Source: Gammaproteobacteria bacterium (GTDB lineage Bacteria; Pseudomonadota; Gammaproteobacteria; DSM-16500). From it: a DNA stretch of 64,000 nucleotides. Below the pieces are notes generated by a model that saw only the letters and a list, made by a program, of their open reading frames with translations, searched no databases and was not told the origin of the DNA. Of the stretch, positions 16,963-25,425 are shown one piece after another. Position 1 is the first letter of the stretch. Each line of letters begins with the position of its first letter. Location of the stretch: the NCBI GenBank assembly GCA_031291175.1, contig JARLJO010000050.1, positions 1 to 64,000 on the forward strand. Reading direction: 5' to 3'. Both the position numbers and the translations under genes were made by a program.

Positions 16963-17051
16963 ACGGGGTGGCAGGGTAGGTTTACTTTTTACGCGCGCAG
17001 CCTATTGGCGAGCACGAAAAAAGTAAACCTACCATGACAGGACCCCAGTCA
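16963..17051 (+). repeat. Family A palindromic repeat, copy 2
   Basis: This 89-nt copy begins ACGGGGTGGCAGGG and ends ACAGGACCCCAGTCA. Arms GGTAGGTTTACTTTTT and AAAAAGTAAACCTACC pair perfectly although they differ from copy 1 at the same positions on both arms. It ends 8 bases before the stop codon of the convergent PH-domain gene and could act as its terminator. Confidence 0.9.
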
Positions 17052-17059
17052 TTCACATA

Positions 17060-17569
17060 TCAACGCCCAATCTTATCCAACTGCTCATGCACACATTTTT
17101 GAAATAAATTCGGATGCGCCACCTGCACAAAATAATCCGTGCTCCCTCCAAATCCTTTAATAATAATGGTGCCATAATTTAAGAGTTGTCCAACCAGCGG
17201 TTGTTCAATGGAAACATGAGAAATACTCGCCAGTCGCGTATCGCAAATATAACGTTTAAAGAACCCTTCTTTCATGATGACGCGCTTATTTGTCACAGCA
17301 AAATCAGAAGTTAAATACAGCAGCCACTGTTTGAGCCCCCAAAAAAAAGCAGTCAACAGGAAAATGATAGCAGCTAAATGGTTCACATTATTCTCCATCA
17401 TCGTGCCGCGCAGGGCGCGATTAATACCATCAGTGATAGGATTGCTAATAGAAAAAAAGATAGCAATTAACAAAAATGTAATCGCTGGCATAAAAATAAT
17501 AACCACTTGTTTTTTGGTACGAAATGCGATGGTTTCGTCAGGTAAAAGATTTTTTTCAATATAGCCCAT
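17060..17569 (-). CDS. PH-domain (YdbS-like) membrane protein
   Basis: The 169-aa product has a short polar N-terminus (YIEKNLLPDETIAFRTKKQ), two membrane helices (about residues 27-45 and 66-86), and a C-terminal bacterial pleckstrin-homology domain (residues 92-165). That domain carries the typical TNKRVIMKEGFF, DTRLASISHVSIEQPLVGQLLNYG and IIIKGFGG segments. Such proteins are widespread in bacterial inner membranes, but their role is poorly defined. The family A repeat abuts its stop codon; the rubredoxin-reductase-like gene lies upstream on the same strand. Confidence 0.85.
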   Translation of the reverse strand: MGYIEKNLLPDETIAFRTKKQVVIIFMPAITFLLIAIFFSISNPITDGINRALRGTMMENNVNHLAAIIFLLTAFFWGLKQWLLYLTSDFAVTNKRVIMKEGFFKRYICDTRLASISHVSIEQPLVGQLLNYGTIIIKGFGGSTDYFVQVAHPNLFQKCVHEQLDKIGR

Positions 17570-17701
17570 AAGATAAGTCTCCTATCCATTGTCAACGTTA
17601 TGGTAAGTGTGGCACGCGATATTAGTTATTACCTTGATCTTGGTCACCTTGAGTTAGAAGCTTCATTGTCGCCTTTGTTATAAACAGCTAGCCACAAAAA
17701 A

Positions 17702-18847
17702 TCAAAATAATGCCGGTATCTGTTTTGCCAGGCTCATGCGCTCTTTCACCGCATCATTTGTTAAAACAAAGCCGCGTAATTGCTTGTCGGTATCATAAAA
17801 TAAAGCACGCACAGCGTTATCTATTGTCTCGATTTGCCAGTTGCCGGATGTGCCCTTTGGCGGTGGGCAAATCGCTAACGGATGGACTGGTGTTTTTACC
17901 ATGACTGGCATAGCGGGATAATCCACTGCCACGCGCTCCCCCGTGAGAGTTTTTGCTAAAGCACGAGCCGCATTCAATAAGGGAGTAATATAGGGAAGGA
18001 CATGGCCTTCTACTTCAGCGCAATCGCCTAATGCATAAATATCCTTAACGCTTGTTTCAAGATAACGGTTCACCGCAATCCCACGTTCCGTCTTGATTTT
18101 TGCAGTTTGCGCCAATGCAGTGTGAGGAATCAATCCAATAGCGGATAAAACAAATTCTGTTTCAAGCTGCTCGCCGTTGGATAAGGTTAATGAAAAGCCG
18201 CTGTCAGTTTTTGTGACTATATTCACTACGCATTGCAAATGCCATTTTACGCCGTTTGCAGCGAGCGCACTTTGTAGCAGTTGGCCAATGTCTTCAGGGA
18301 TTAACAAATCGAGCGGTGATTTAGCTGGAGCGATGACATCCACTTCATAGCCGGCATTGCTAAGATCGTTTGCAAATTCACAACCAATTAAGCCCGCGCC
18401 GAGAATCGCAATTTTTTTCTTATTTTTGATGAGTTCTTGAAACGCCGCATAATGATAAAGGTGATTCACGGATAAGACGCTCGATACGCCATCGCCCTGA
18501 AGAGGCGCTTTAATGACATCGGCGCCGCAAGCTAAAACCAACTTAGCATAAGAAATGGCTTCATCACCGATATAAATTGTTTTAGCATCGGGATCGATAC
18601 GGGTGACTTTTGTTCGTGTGCGAACGGTGGCATTGAGCTGTGTCGCCATGGCTTCAGCAGTGGCTGTTGTGAGTGACGCGGATGTTTTGCCCTGGGTCAG
18701 TGCGGTTGAAAGCAGGGGCTTTGAGTAAAAATTACCTTCATCGGCAGTGATGATGAGTAGCGGCGTTGTTTGATCTGCTCGGCGCCATTCGCGCGCTAGT
18801 TGATAACCTGCAAGGCCGGTGCCAATGATAATAAGAGGATTTTGCAT
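17702..18847 (-). CDS. Rubredoxin-NAD(+) reductase-like FAD oxidoreductase
   Basis: The 381-aa product is a two-dinucleotide-binding flavoprotein like Pseudomonas RubB/AlkT, which passes electrons from NADH to rubredoxin. The FAD-binding GxGxxG is at residues 7-15 (IIGTGLAGYQLAREW). The NAD-binding motif is ILGAGLIGCEFANDL near 145-160, and the FAD-contacting segment VKDIYALGDCAEV lies near 270. A C-terminal RubB-type domain follows. No rubredoxin gene is next to it, so the partner is unknown. It is divergent from ubiC across about 130 bases. Confidence 0.82.
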   Translation of the reverse strand: MQNPLIIIGTGLAGYQLAREWRRADQTTPLLIITADEGNFYSKPLLSTALTQGKTSASLTTATAEAMATQLNATVRTRTKVTRIDPDAKTIYIGDEAISYAKLVLACGADVIKAPLQGDGVSSVLSVNHLYHYAAFQELIKNKKKIAILGAGLIGCEFANDLSNAGYEVDVIAPAKSPLDLLIPEDIGQLLQSALAANGVKWHLQCVVNIVTKTDSGFSLTLSNGEQLETEFVLSAIGLIPHTALAQTAKIKTERGIAVNRYLETSVKDIYALGDCAEVEGHVLPYITPLLNAARALAKTLTGERVAVDYPAMPVMVKTPVHPLAICPPPKGTSGNWQIETIDNAVRALFYDTDKQLRGFVLTNDAVKERMSLAKQIPALF

Positions 18848-18978
18848 AGGTTCTGACCGCTAATAATTTACTGTATGATTTGGGTCTTATAGTATAATTT
18901 TCCCATCATAACGGAAAGCAGATTAACCGCTGGCGCACCAAAAGACCTATTGATTCTTAATAATGAGTGTACGATTCT

Positions 18979-19521
18979 ATGAAAAGCTCCACTTGGCGAC
19001 CCGTTAAGTTATTGCATCAGTCTATTCCTCGACCGGAACTTTATGAATGGTTATTGCATAAAGGTTCTTTTATGCAACGACTAAAACACCATGGCGTAAA
19101 ATCCGCGCGTATTGATGTTGTCTCTCATGCCTTGCAACAACCAACTTTAGATGAAAGAAAAATATTATGTATTGAGCCTCGGTTGTTGGCGTTAGTGCGA
19201 GAAGTCGTGATTAGCAGCGATGAAGGGGTGTGGATGTTTGCCCGTACGGTTTTTCCATTGCCGACCTTAACAGGCGCAGAGCGCCAACTCGCGCACTTAA
19301 AAAACCGCGCGCTGGGTTCTAAATTATTTAAAGATCCCACCATGCAACGCAGTGAATTTGAATTGGCATCGCTAACGCCAGAAATGGCGTGGTATGAAAA
19401 AGTAAAATGCTTTACGGCAACCAATGCATCTCAGCTATGGGCCAGGCGCTCGCTCTTTCATATTAAAAATAAACCGTTATTATTATCGGAAGTGTTTTTG
19501 CCCGCGATACAAAACTTATAA
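18979..19521 (+). CDS. ubiC: Chorismate--pyruvate lyase
   Basis: UbiC removes pyruvate from chorismate to give 4-hydroxybenzoate, the first committed step of ubiquinone synthesis. From the ATG at 18979 the product is 180 aa; a GTG four codons upstream is an alternative. Recognisable features are WLLHKGSFMQRLKHHG near the N-terminus, the conserved Arg in LALVREVVISSDEGVWMFARTVFP, and ALGSKLFKDP with the terminal catalytic-region Glu in LLSEVFLPAI. The stop is directly adjacent to the ubiA start, so ubiC-ubiA is an operon. Confidence 0.93.
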   Translation: MKSSTWRPVKLLHQSIPRPELYEWLLHKGSFMQRLKHHGVKSARIDVVSHALQQPTLDERKILCIEPRLLALVREVVISSDEGVWMFARTVFPLPTLTGAERQLAHLKNRALGSKLFKDPTMQRSEFELASLTPEMAWYEKVKCFTATNASQLWARRSLFHIKNKPLLLSEVFLPAIQNL

Positions 19522-20402
19522 TGCAGTGTGATCTGAGACTAGCTATGTTAATTGAAAAGCTGAAACCCTATGCGTTACTCATGCGTCTTGATAAGCCAAT
19601 AGGGATCCTCTTATTACTTTGGCCAACGCTTTGGGCCATAGGGTTTGCGAGCAAGGGACATCCCAATTATCGAGTGTTGACGGTGTTTATCTTGGGGGTC
19701 ATTTTAATGCGTTCTGCTGGTTGCATTATTAATGATTTTGCCGATCGGCACTTTGATCTGCATGTGGCACGTACCCGTACCCGACCGTTAGCAACCGGTG
19801 CTATTGGCACAAAGGCGGCATTGGGTTTGTTTTGTTTGCTTTGCCTGTGTGCATTTTTGCTTGTATTGCTATTGAATCGATATACGGTTTATCTCTCCGT
19901 CATCGGCGCTTTTTTAGCGGTCATTTATCCTTACTTAAAGCGTGTGACGCATTTGCCGCAGTTAGGGTTGGGCTTGGCTTTTTCCTGGGGCGTGCCGATG
20001 GCGTTTGCCGCAGAGAATAATCATATCCCCTCTGTGGCTTGGCTTTTGTTTTTGACCGCAGCACTCTGGCCTGTCATTTATGATACGATGTATGCCATGA
20101 CGGATCGCAATGACGACCATAAAATTGGCGTTAAATCCACGGCGATTTTATTTGGTCGTAAGGATCGTCTCATCATTGGTTTGTTGCAATGCATTTTTTT
20201 ATTAGCTTTAAGCTGGGTAGGCTATTTATTTATGATGTCGCTGCCTTATTATCTCTGTTTGATCTTTGCGGCTGGATTATTTGTTTATCAGCAAGTATTG
20301 CTAAAAGATCGTGATCCAGCACTCAGTTTTAAGGCTTTCTTGAATAATCACTGGGTAGGTTTTGTTATTTTCGTGGGAATTGCTTGGAGTTATGCGATAT
20401 GA
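19521..20402 (+). CDS. ubiA: 4-hydroxybenzoate polyprenyltransferase
   Basis: UbiA attaches the polyprenyl tail to 4-hydroxybenzoate in the inner membrane. The 293-aa product has about eight membrane helices and both Asp-rich metal/diphosphate motifs: NDFADRHFD near residues 73-81, and YDTMYAMTDRNDD near 190-202. The first ATG at 19521 overlaps the last base of the ubiC stop; an internal ATG at 19545 is an alternative. Its 3' end overlaps the pdxB start in an ATGA junction. Confidence 0.95.
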   Translation: MQCDLRLAMLIEKLKPYALLMRLDKPIGILLLLWPTLWAIGFASKGHPNYRVLTVFILGVILMRSAGCIINDFADRHFDLHVARTRTRPLATGAIGTKAALGLFCLLCLCAFLLVLLLNRYTVYLSVIGAFLAVIYPYLKRVTHLPQLGLGLAFSWGVPMAFAAENNHIPSVAWLLFLTAALWPVIYDTMYAMTDRNDDHKIGVKSTAILFGRKDRLIIGLLQCIFLLALSWVGYLFMMSLPYYLCLIFAAGLFVYQQVLLKDRDPALSFKAFLNNHWVGFVIFVGIAWSYAI

Positions 20403-21502
20403 AAGTGATCGTGGATGAGAATATTCCTTTTGTAGAAGAATACTTTGGATCGTATGGTGAGTTAATTCGAAAGTCAGGCCGCACGCTCCGTCGCCAAGAT
20501 GTTCTGTCTGCCGATATGTTAATTTTGCGTTCTGTGACCAAAATCAATCGCGAATTGTTGCAAGATACCGCTGTGAAATTTGTCGGTAGTGTTTCCACCG
20601 GTATTGATCATATGGATACCGCGTGGATGAATGAAGCTGGTGTGGCCTGGGCTGCTGCGGAAGGTGCTAATGCGATTGGTGTTGTGGAATACGTGGTCTC
20701 TGTTGTCGCCGCATTGCAAGAGCGCTCCATTCTCAAAACAAAAGGAATGCGTGCAGCCGTGGTGGGTGTAGGTCGCATTGGCAGTCAAGTGGTGTCAGCG
20801 TTAACCTTGCTGGGTTTTGATGTCGTGCAATGTGATCCCTTGCGTGCCTTGAACGAAAAGGATTTTGTAGGCGTATCCCTTGACCAGCTGAAGGACTTGG
20901 ATTTTATTACCTTTCATACACCATTAACGCGAGAGGGTTTGTATCCTACGTATCACATGGTAAATAAAAAATTCATACAGCAACAAAGTAAAAATTGTGT
21001 TTTGCTGAATGCAGGGCGAGGCGCTGTTATTGATTTTTCGTACTTGAAAGAATACGGCGAACAATTGTATTGGTGTTTGGATGTGTGGGAGCATGAGCCA
21101 ACGATTGATTTTGAAGTGCTAGAGTTGGCGGCTATCGCAACGCCTCATATTGCAGGTTATACCGTTCAGAGTAAATATCGAAGTATTGATATGATTTATC
21201 AAGCTGCCTTGCAACAAAATCTGCTGTTAGAGAAAGTGCTGCCTGCTAAGGTATTGCCGCAAATCCATCTTTCTTTTAATAACGCTAAGGTGACTTGGCG
21301 GGATGTCGTACTGAAAGTATATGATCCTCGCAAAACCACAGAAGAAATGCAGTTTGCCTTGGTAGAAAATGGTAGTGATCAGACATTTGATGCGCTCAGG
21401 AATCATTTTCAAGAGCGCTATGAATTTGCTTATGTCACAGTAGAAGATGCAATTTTAGATCCAGAAAGCGAGACCATTTTGCGGGGATTAGGTTTTCAAT
21501 AA
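20399..21502 (+). CDS. pdxB: Erythronate-4-phosphate dehydrogenase
   Basis: PdxB oxidises 4-phosphoerythronate, an early step of DXP-dependent pyridoxal phosphate synthesis that feeds PdxA (gene at the start of the window). The ATG at 20399 overlaps the ubiA stop, giving a 367-aa protein. It begins MKVIVDENIPFVEEYFG and has the 2-hydroxyacid dehydrogenase Rossmann motif VGVGRIGSQV near residue 120, the catalytic Arg in LLNAGRGAVID, and LDVWEHEP plus ATPHIAGYT with catalytic Glu/His. The C-terminal PdxB-specific domain is present. It converges on mrcA with overlapping ends. Confidence 0.94.
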   Translation: MKVIVDENIPFVEEYFGSYGELIRKSGRTLRRQDVLSADMLILRSVTKINRELLQDTAVKFVGSVSTGIDHMDTAWMNEAGVAWAAAEGANAIGVVEYVVSVVAALQERSILKTKGMRAAVVGVGRIGSQVVSALTLLGFDVVQCDPLRALNEKDFVGVSLDQLKDLDFITFHTPLTREGLYPTYHMVNKKFIQQQSKNCVLLNAGRGAVIDFSYLKEYGEQLYWCLDVWEHEPTIDFEVLELAAIATPHIAGYTVQSKYRSIDMIYQAALQQNLLLEKVLPAKVLPQIHLSFNNAKVTWRDVVLKVYDPRKTTEEMQFALVENGSDQTFDALRNHFQERYEFAYVTVEDAILDPESETILRGLGFQ

Positions 21503-23985
21503 ACCCCGCCATTGCCTTCTGGTGTTGTTTGGTTGGTTGTAGCGGGCTCTTGGCCTTCCGGGCTAGCTGGACTTGCGGGTGCATCTATGGAGTCTGTCGG
21601 TACAGTCGATTCCGTATCTGGGCTATCTTCTTTATTTTCGCTAGGAACATTCTGTTCCATAAAGAATTCAAATATCGCTTGGGGATCATTTCCTGAAACG
21701 CGTGTTCCCGTTAAAGGATCAATACGCACGCTGATAATGCCCGGCGGTTGCTCTTGCGTATGCTCAGGGCGACCTTTTAGTGCGGCTTGCATGAACTGAA
21801 TCCACATAGGGAGTGCCGCTTGAGCGCCATACTCGTGCAATGATTGAGGTTGATCGAAGCCTACCCATGAGAGCGCAACGATGTCACTGTTATAACCGAT
21901 AAACCAGGCATCAATTTGATTATTGGTGGTGCCGGTTTTTCCTGATAAGTCGGCACGTTGTAGGCTGCGTGCTTCTCTACCCGTTCCCAGCTGAATCACA
22001 TCGCGCAATGCTGAGCTAATCAGGAAAGCATTTTGCGGTGTAATCACGCGGGGTGCATTGCCATTATCCACGGGTGGTTTGGGCGGCGTGATGGCTGCGG
22101 TTTGCTTGTCAGTTGTAATCGGTAAGGTCAAGTCCATCGAGCAGCTAGGGCACGCTGTTAATGGTTTGGCTTGATAAATGATTTGACCTTGTGAGTTGCG
22201 AATATCATCAATGATGTAAGGCGTGACTTTGAAACCACCGTTGGCAAATACAGCATAACCGGATGCCATATCCAGAGGCGTAACGGTTGCTGTTCCCAGC
22301 GCTAAAGATAGCGAAGGTGGTAGTTGTGCAGCAGAAAAGCCAAAGCGTTGCGCATAATTGATAGCGTAAGATGTGCCAATCAACCCCAATAAACGAATTG
22401 AGACAAGATTCATGGAATGCACTAACGCATTGCGTAGGCGAGTAGGCCCATAGAAATGATGTTTATCATTTTGCGGACGCCACAAGCTGTTATCGACAGG
22501 GTTTACGATAACGATTGGCGCATCATTAATAACGGTAGCGAGCGTATAGCCTTTATCGAGTCCTGCTGAATAAATAAAAGGTTTAAAGCTGGAGCCTGGT
22601 TGACGTAACGCATTGGTGATGCGATTAAATTTACTGTTTTGATAATCAAAGCCACCAATCATCGCTAAAATTTGGCCGTTTTGTGGGTTCAAAGCCACCA
22701 TGCCGCCTTCGACTTTCGGTATTTGCGATAAATGCCAGCTATTATTGACGGAAACGATACGTATCACATCGCCCAGTGCCAACACATCGCTAGGTTTTCG
22801 TGGCATGTGACCGAGGTAGTCGGCATTAATTTGTTTGCGAGCCCAGGACATATTTGCCCAAGGGATGGTTGCCATGGAACCGTTAGCGCGAAGTGCAGTG
22901 ACCGAGGTGTTATTCATCTCAATTACCGCAGCCGGTTCGAGACCGTTGATTGCTTGAATGTGAGATAGCGCGGCTTCCCAGCCAATCATGTGTTTTAAAT
23001 CGGGGGCGCCAAGATTTTTTTCCGGGCCGCGATAGCCGTGGCGTTGATCGTAACCTTGCAGGCCATCGCGTACCGATTGATTCGCATCCTGTTGCAAGTC
23101 GCTGTCGATGGTGGTGTAAACGTTAAAGCCATCGGTGTAGATGGTGTCACCGTACATTTGTTCCAATTGCTGGCGAACTAGCTCTGCTGCATATGGTGCT
23201 TTCACTTGCGTTTGTAAATCATGGTAACTTGCTTTCAGTGGAGCTTTAAGTGCGGACTTATAGGTTTTTTCATCAATGTAGCTTAATTCATACATGCGGC
23301 TTAACACATGGTCGCGACGTTTTCTGGCGGCGACAGGATTGGCGAGTGGATTCAGTGTGGAAGGTGCTTTTGGCAGGCCAGCCAACATGGCGTATTGATC
23401 AATGCTCAGTTGATTGAGCTTTTTGCCATAGTAAATTTCAGAAGCGGCTTCAACGCCATAGGCCCGGTTGCCCAGAAAAATTTTGTTGAGGTAAAGCTCA
23501 AGGATTTTTTGCTTACTCAATGTGTGATCGATTTTAAGCGCTAACAAAATTTCGCGTAATTTGCGCCCGAAGGTTTTGTGATGGGTCAGATAGAAGTCGC
23601 GGGCAACCTGCATGGTAATGGTGCTGCCGCCTTGTTCTTTGCGCCCCGTTGCAATCAACTTGATGCTGGCTCGCACCAAACCTGGAATATCGATGCCGGG
23701 ATGTTGAAAGTAACGCTGATCTTCTGTTGCTAGTACCGCTTGAATCAAAGGTTGTGGAATTTGATTATAAGGTAGCGGGATGCGGCGTCTTTCGCCATAT
23801 TCGGCAATTAACTTGCCATCGTGGGTATAAATTTGTAAAGGAACCTGGAGTTGCACGGTGTTCAGTGCTTCCACGTCCGGGAGTTGATACTCAATATAGT
23901 AAAGTATGCCGGTTACAACGACGGCAATCATAAAAAAGAGTAAAACCAGTAATCTTCTCGTCAAGCGCCAAACAAAATTTCGCAT
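21496..23985 (-). CDS. mrcA: Penicillin-binding protein 1A
   Basis: This bifunctional peptidoglycan synthase has an N-terminal membrane anchor (residues 10-32). The glycosyltransferase domain follows (EDQRYFQHPGIDIPGL, GGSTITMQVARDF, KILELYLNKIFLGN), then an OB-like insert typical of PBP1A, and the transpeptidase domain. The active-site motifs are SSFKP (RQPGSSFKPFIYS), SMN (LVHSMNLVSI) and KTGTT (LSGKTGTTNNQ). The 829-aa length is standard. The last ~65 residues are a Pro/Glu/Thr/Ser-rich disordered tail. It converges with pdxB. Confidence 0.95.
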   Translation of the reverse strand: MRNFVWRLTRRLLVLLFFMIAVVVTGILYYIEYQLPDVEALNTVQLQVPLQIYTHDGKLIAEYGERRRIPLPYNQIPQPLIQAVLATEDQRYFQHPGIDIPGLVRASIKLIATGRKEQGGSTITMQVARDFYLTHHKTFGRKLREILLALKIDHTLSKQKILELYLNKIFLGNRAYGVEAASEIYYGKKLNQLSIDQYAMLAGLPKAPSTLNPLANPVAARKRRDHVLSRMYELSYIDEKTYKSALKAPLKASYHDLQTQVKAPYAAELVRQQLEQMYGDTIYTDGFNVYTTIDSDLQQDANQSVRDGLQGYDQRHGYRGPEKNLGAPDLKHMIGWEAALSHIQAINGLEPAAVIEMNNTSVTALRANGSMATIPWANMSWARKQINADYLGHMPRKPSDVLALGDVIRIVSVNNSWHLSQIPKVEGGMVALNPQNGQILAMIGGFDYQNSKFNRITNALRQPGSSFKPFIYSAGLDKGYTLATVINDAPIVIVNPVDNSLWRPQNDKHHFYGPTRLRNALVHSMNLVSIRLLGLIGTSYAINYAQRFGFSAAQLPPSLSLALGTATVTPLDMASGYAVFANGGFKVTPYIIDDIRNSQGQIIYQAKPLTACPSCSMDLTLPITTDKQTAAITPPKPPVDNGNAPRVITPQNAFLISSALRDVIQLGTGREARSLQRADLSGKTGTTNNQIDAWFIGYNSDIVALSWVGFDQPQSLHEYGAQAALPMWIQFMQAALKGRPEHTQEQPPGIISVRIDPLTGTRVSGNDPQAIFEFFMEQNVPSENKEDSPDTESTVPTDSIDAPASPASPEGQEPATTNQTTPEGNGGVY

Positions 23986-24228
23986 AGGTAGGTATCGTAT
24001 TAATAGTAATAATAAATTAGCTTGAATTTTACTATAAAAATGGAGAATATATTAAGCTAAATCAACAAAGCGCAAGAATTATACTATATTCTCTTCAAAG
24101 CGTGTACCTTTTCACACTTTTACCTCCCAATAGTTCATAAAATTATCAGTATTTTCCTCCCCAAGTTTTATCTCAAGCACGTTCAGTCGTTTGTCTTTCC
24201 AAGACAGCAGGATGCAGTCATTTATTTA
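23986..24228. other. AT-rich gene-free stretch before family A copy 3
   Basis: No coding frame is supported. The first ~180 bases are strongly AT-rich (many TATA-like strings) and would hold the divergent promoters of mrcA and, less directly, of the pil-like operon. No specific promoter can be defended by eye. Confidence 0.5.
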
Positions 24229-24345
24229 CTTCCACGAATGTGGAAGCGAGCGAATAAAAAAACGGGGTGGCGGGGTAGGTTTGCTTTTTACGCGCGGAAT
24301 TTATGAGCACGAAAAAAGCAAACCTACCCTGACAGGACCCCAGTC
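24229..24345 (+). repeat. Family A palindromic repeat, copy 3
   Basis: A leading hairpin CTTCCAC-GAAT-GTGGAAG (24229-24246) precedes the core at 24262-24345. Arms GGTAGGTTTGCTTTTT and AAAAAGCAAACCTACC pair perfectly and differ from copies 1 and 2 with matching changes on both sides. It lies 24 bases before the GTG start of the pilM-like gene, with the Shine-Dalgarno in between, so it may sit within that operon's 5' leader. Confidence 0.9.
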
Positions 24346-24369
24346 AACTTAATCTTAAGGAGAAATGCA

Positions 24370-25020
24370 GTGATCTCATTTTTGCGGCTAAAACTGCTTT
24401 CACAAGTCGGGCTCGACATGAATGCAGAAGAGATCCGTCTTTTGCAATTTAAGCCAGGTCGAGAAAGTTTTATGGTGGAAAATTTTGCGATTGCGTCGTT
24501 GCCATTGGGCGCCATCGTCGATGGCAAAATCAAGCAGTTTGATGTGGTGCTAGCCGTCACTCAGCGTTTAGTGAAACAGACAACAACCCAGGGTTTGAAA
24601 GCGAATCTCGCCATATCAGCCAGTTGTGTGAAAAGTAAGCGCGTTAGATTGCCTGCTGGGTTGTCTCATGCTGCACGTGAAGCAGCGATTCACCAGCATT
24701 TAGCGCAATATTTTCCTGAGAGCGAAGGCGCGCTTTGTTTTGATTTCGCCAGACTGCATTTGCTACCACCCGATCAAGAAGAGGTGCTGGTCGTTGCGGT
24801 TGCTGTCGAACAGCTAAATGCGTATGTGATGATAGCGAGTCTATCCGGATTAAAGGTCGCGGTAGTGGATGTGGATTTTTATGCGGAAAAGCGGGCTTTA
24901 GCATGGCAAGAGATGAAAAGGCCTCACTTAAAACCGGAGTTAAACGTTGCCACCTTTCGAGAGCAAGGTTCAAGGTTGCTGGTGTGTAGTGGCTTGGCCA
25001 TGCGGAGTGTGTCTCAGTGA
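24370..25020 (+). CDS. PilM/ComA-like pilus-assembly ATPase-fold protein, internally deleted
   Basis: PilM is the cytoplasmic actin-like protein that docks on the N-terminus of PilN in type IV pilus machines. The 216-aa product matches the first half of PilM (QVGLDMNAEEIRLLQF, then IHQHLAQYFPES and VAVAVEQLNAY). It then jumps near residue ~185 to a segment resembling the extreme PilM C-terminus (GSRLLVCSGLAMRSVS). Standard PilM is ~354 aa, so the central region with much of the ATP site is missing. Competence proteins ComA/HofM (~260 aa) are also short. The GTG start at 24370 has AAGGAG seven bases before it; the next gene starts in a GTGA overlap. Confidence 0.75.
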   Translation: MISFLRLKLLSQVGLDMNAEEIRLLQFKPGRESFMVENFAIASLPLGAIVDGKIKQFDVVLAVTQRLVKQTTTQGLKANLAISASCVKSKRVRLPAGLSHAAREAAIHQHLAQYFPESEGALCFDFARLHLLPPDQEEVLVVAVAVEQLNAYVMIASLSGLKVAVVDVDFYAEKRALAWQEMKRPHLKPELNVATFREQGSRLLVCSGLAMRSVSQ

Positions 25021-25424
25021 TTGAGATTAATTTATTGCCTTGGCGTGATTATGCCAGAGCGCAGCGGATAAGACAGATGAAATATGGTCTGGTTGGTGTG
25101 CTGGTAGTTATATTGCTGGTAAGTACTTTTTGCTATTTTGACTTTGTGCCAAAAGGCCATTTATCTCAGCAGACAATAACACCATCACCTAAATTACAAG
25201 CCAAACCAAGAGTAAGCGATGCTTTTCAAAAAATGCAATTTATGGGCTATTTGAAGGAAGAGGATCATCTATGGGGATTGATTAAATTACCGAATGGACA
25301 AATACACGAAGTGGAAGAAGGGGCTGCGTTAAATTTATTGGGCGCGACAGTCAAAACCATCACGGAGGATAAAATGATTATTATTTTGCCTGATAAAAGC
25401 GAGCGCATTCTGCAAGGAAATTAA
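25017..25424 (+). CDS. PilN-PilP fusion-like protein
   Basis: The first 45 residues are a classic PilN start: MIEINLLPWRDYARAQR, which docks PilM, followed by one membrane helix at about 22-42. From about residue 75 the sequence looks like the PilP/HofP beta-domain (MQFMGYLKEEDHLWGLIKLP, VEEGAALNLLGATVKTI, IILPDKSERIL). PilP normally bridges the inner-membrane platform to the secretin. No PilO is present, and the body of PilN is also absent. At 135 aa it replaces three separate genes. It is coupled to the pilM-like gene and followed after one base by the secretin. Confidence 0.7.
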   Translation: MIEINLLPWRDYARAQRIRQMKYGLVGVLVVILLVSTFCYFDFVPKGHLSQQTITPSPKLQAKPRVSDAFQKMQFMGYLKEEDHLWGLIKLPNGQIHEVEEGAALNLLGATVKTITEDKMIIILPDKSERILQGN

Positions 25425-25425
25425 C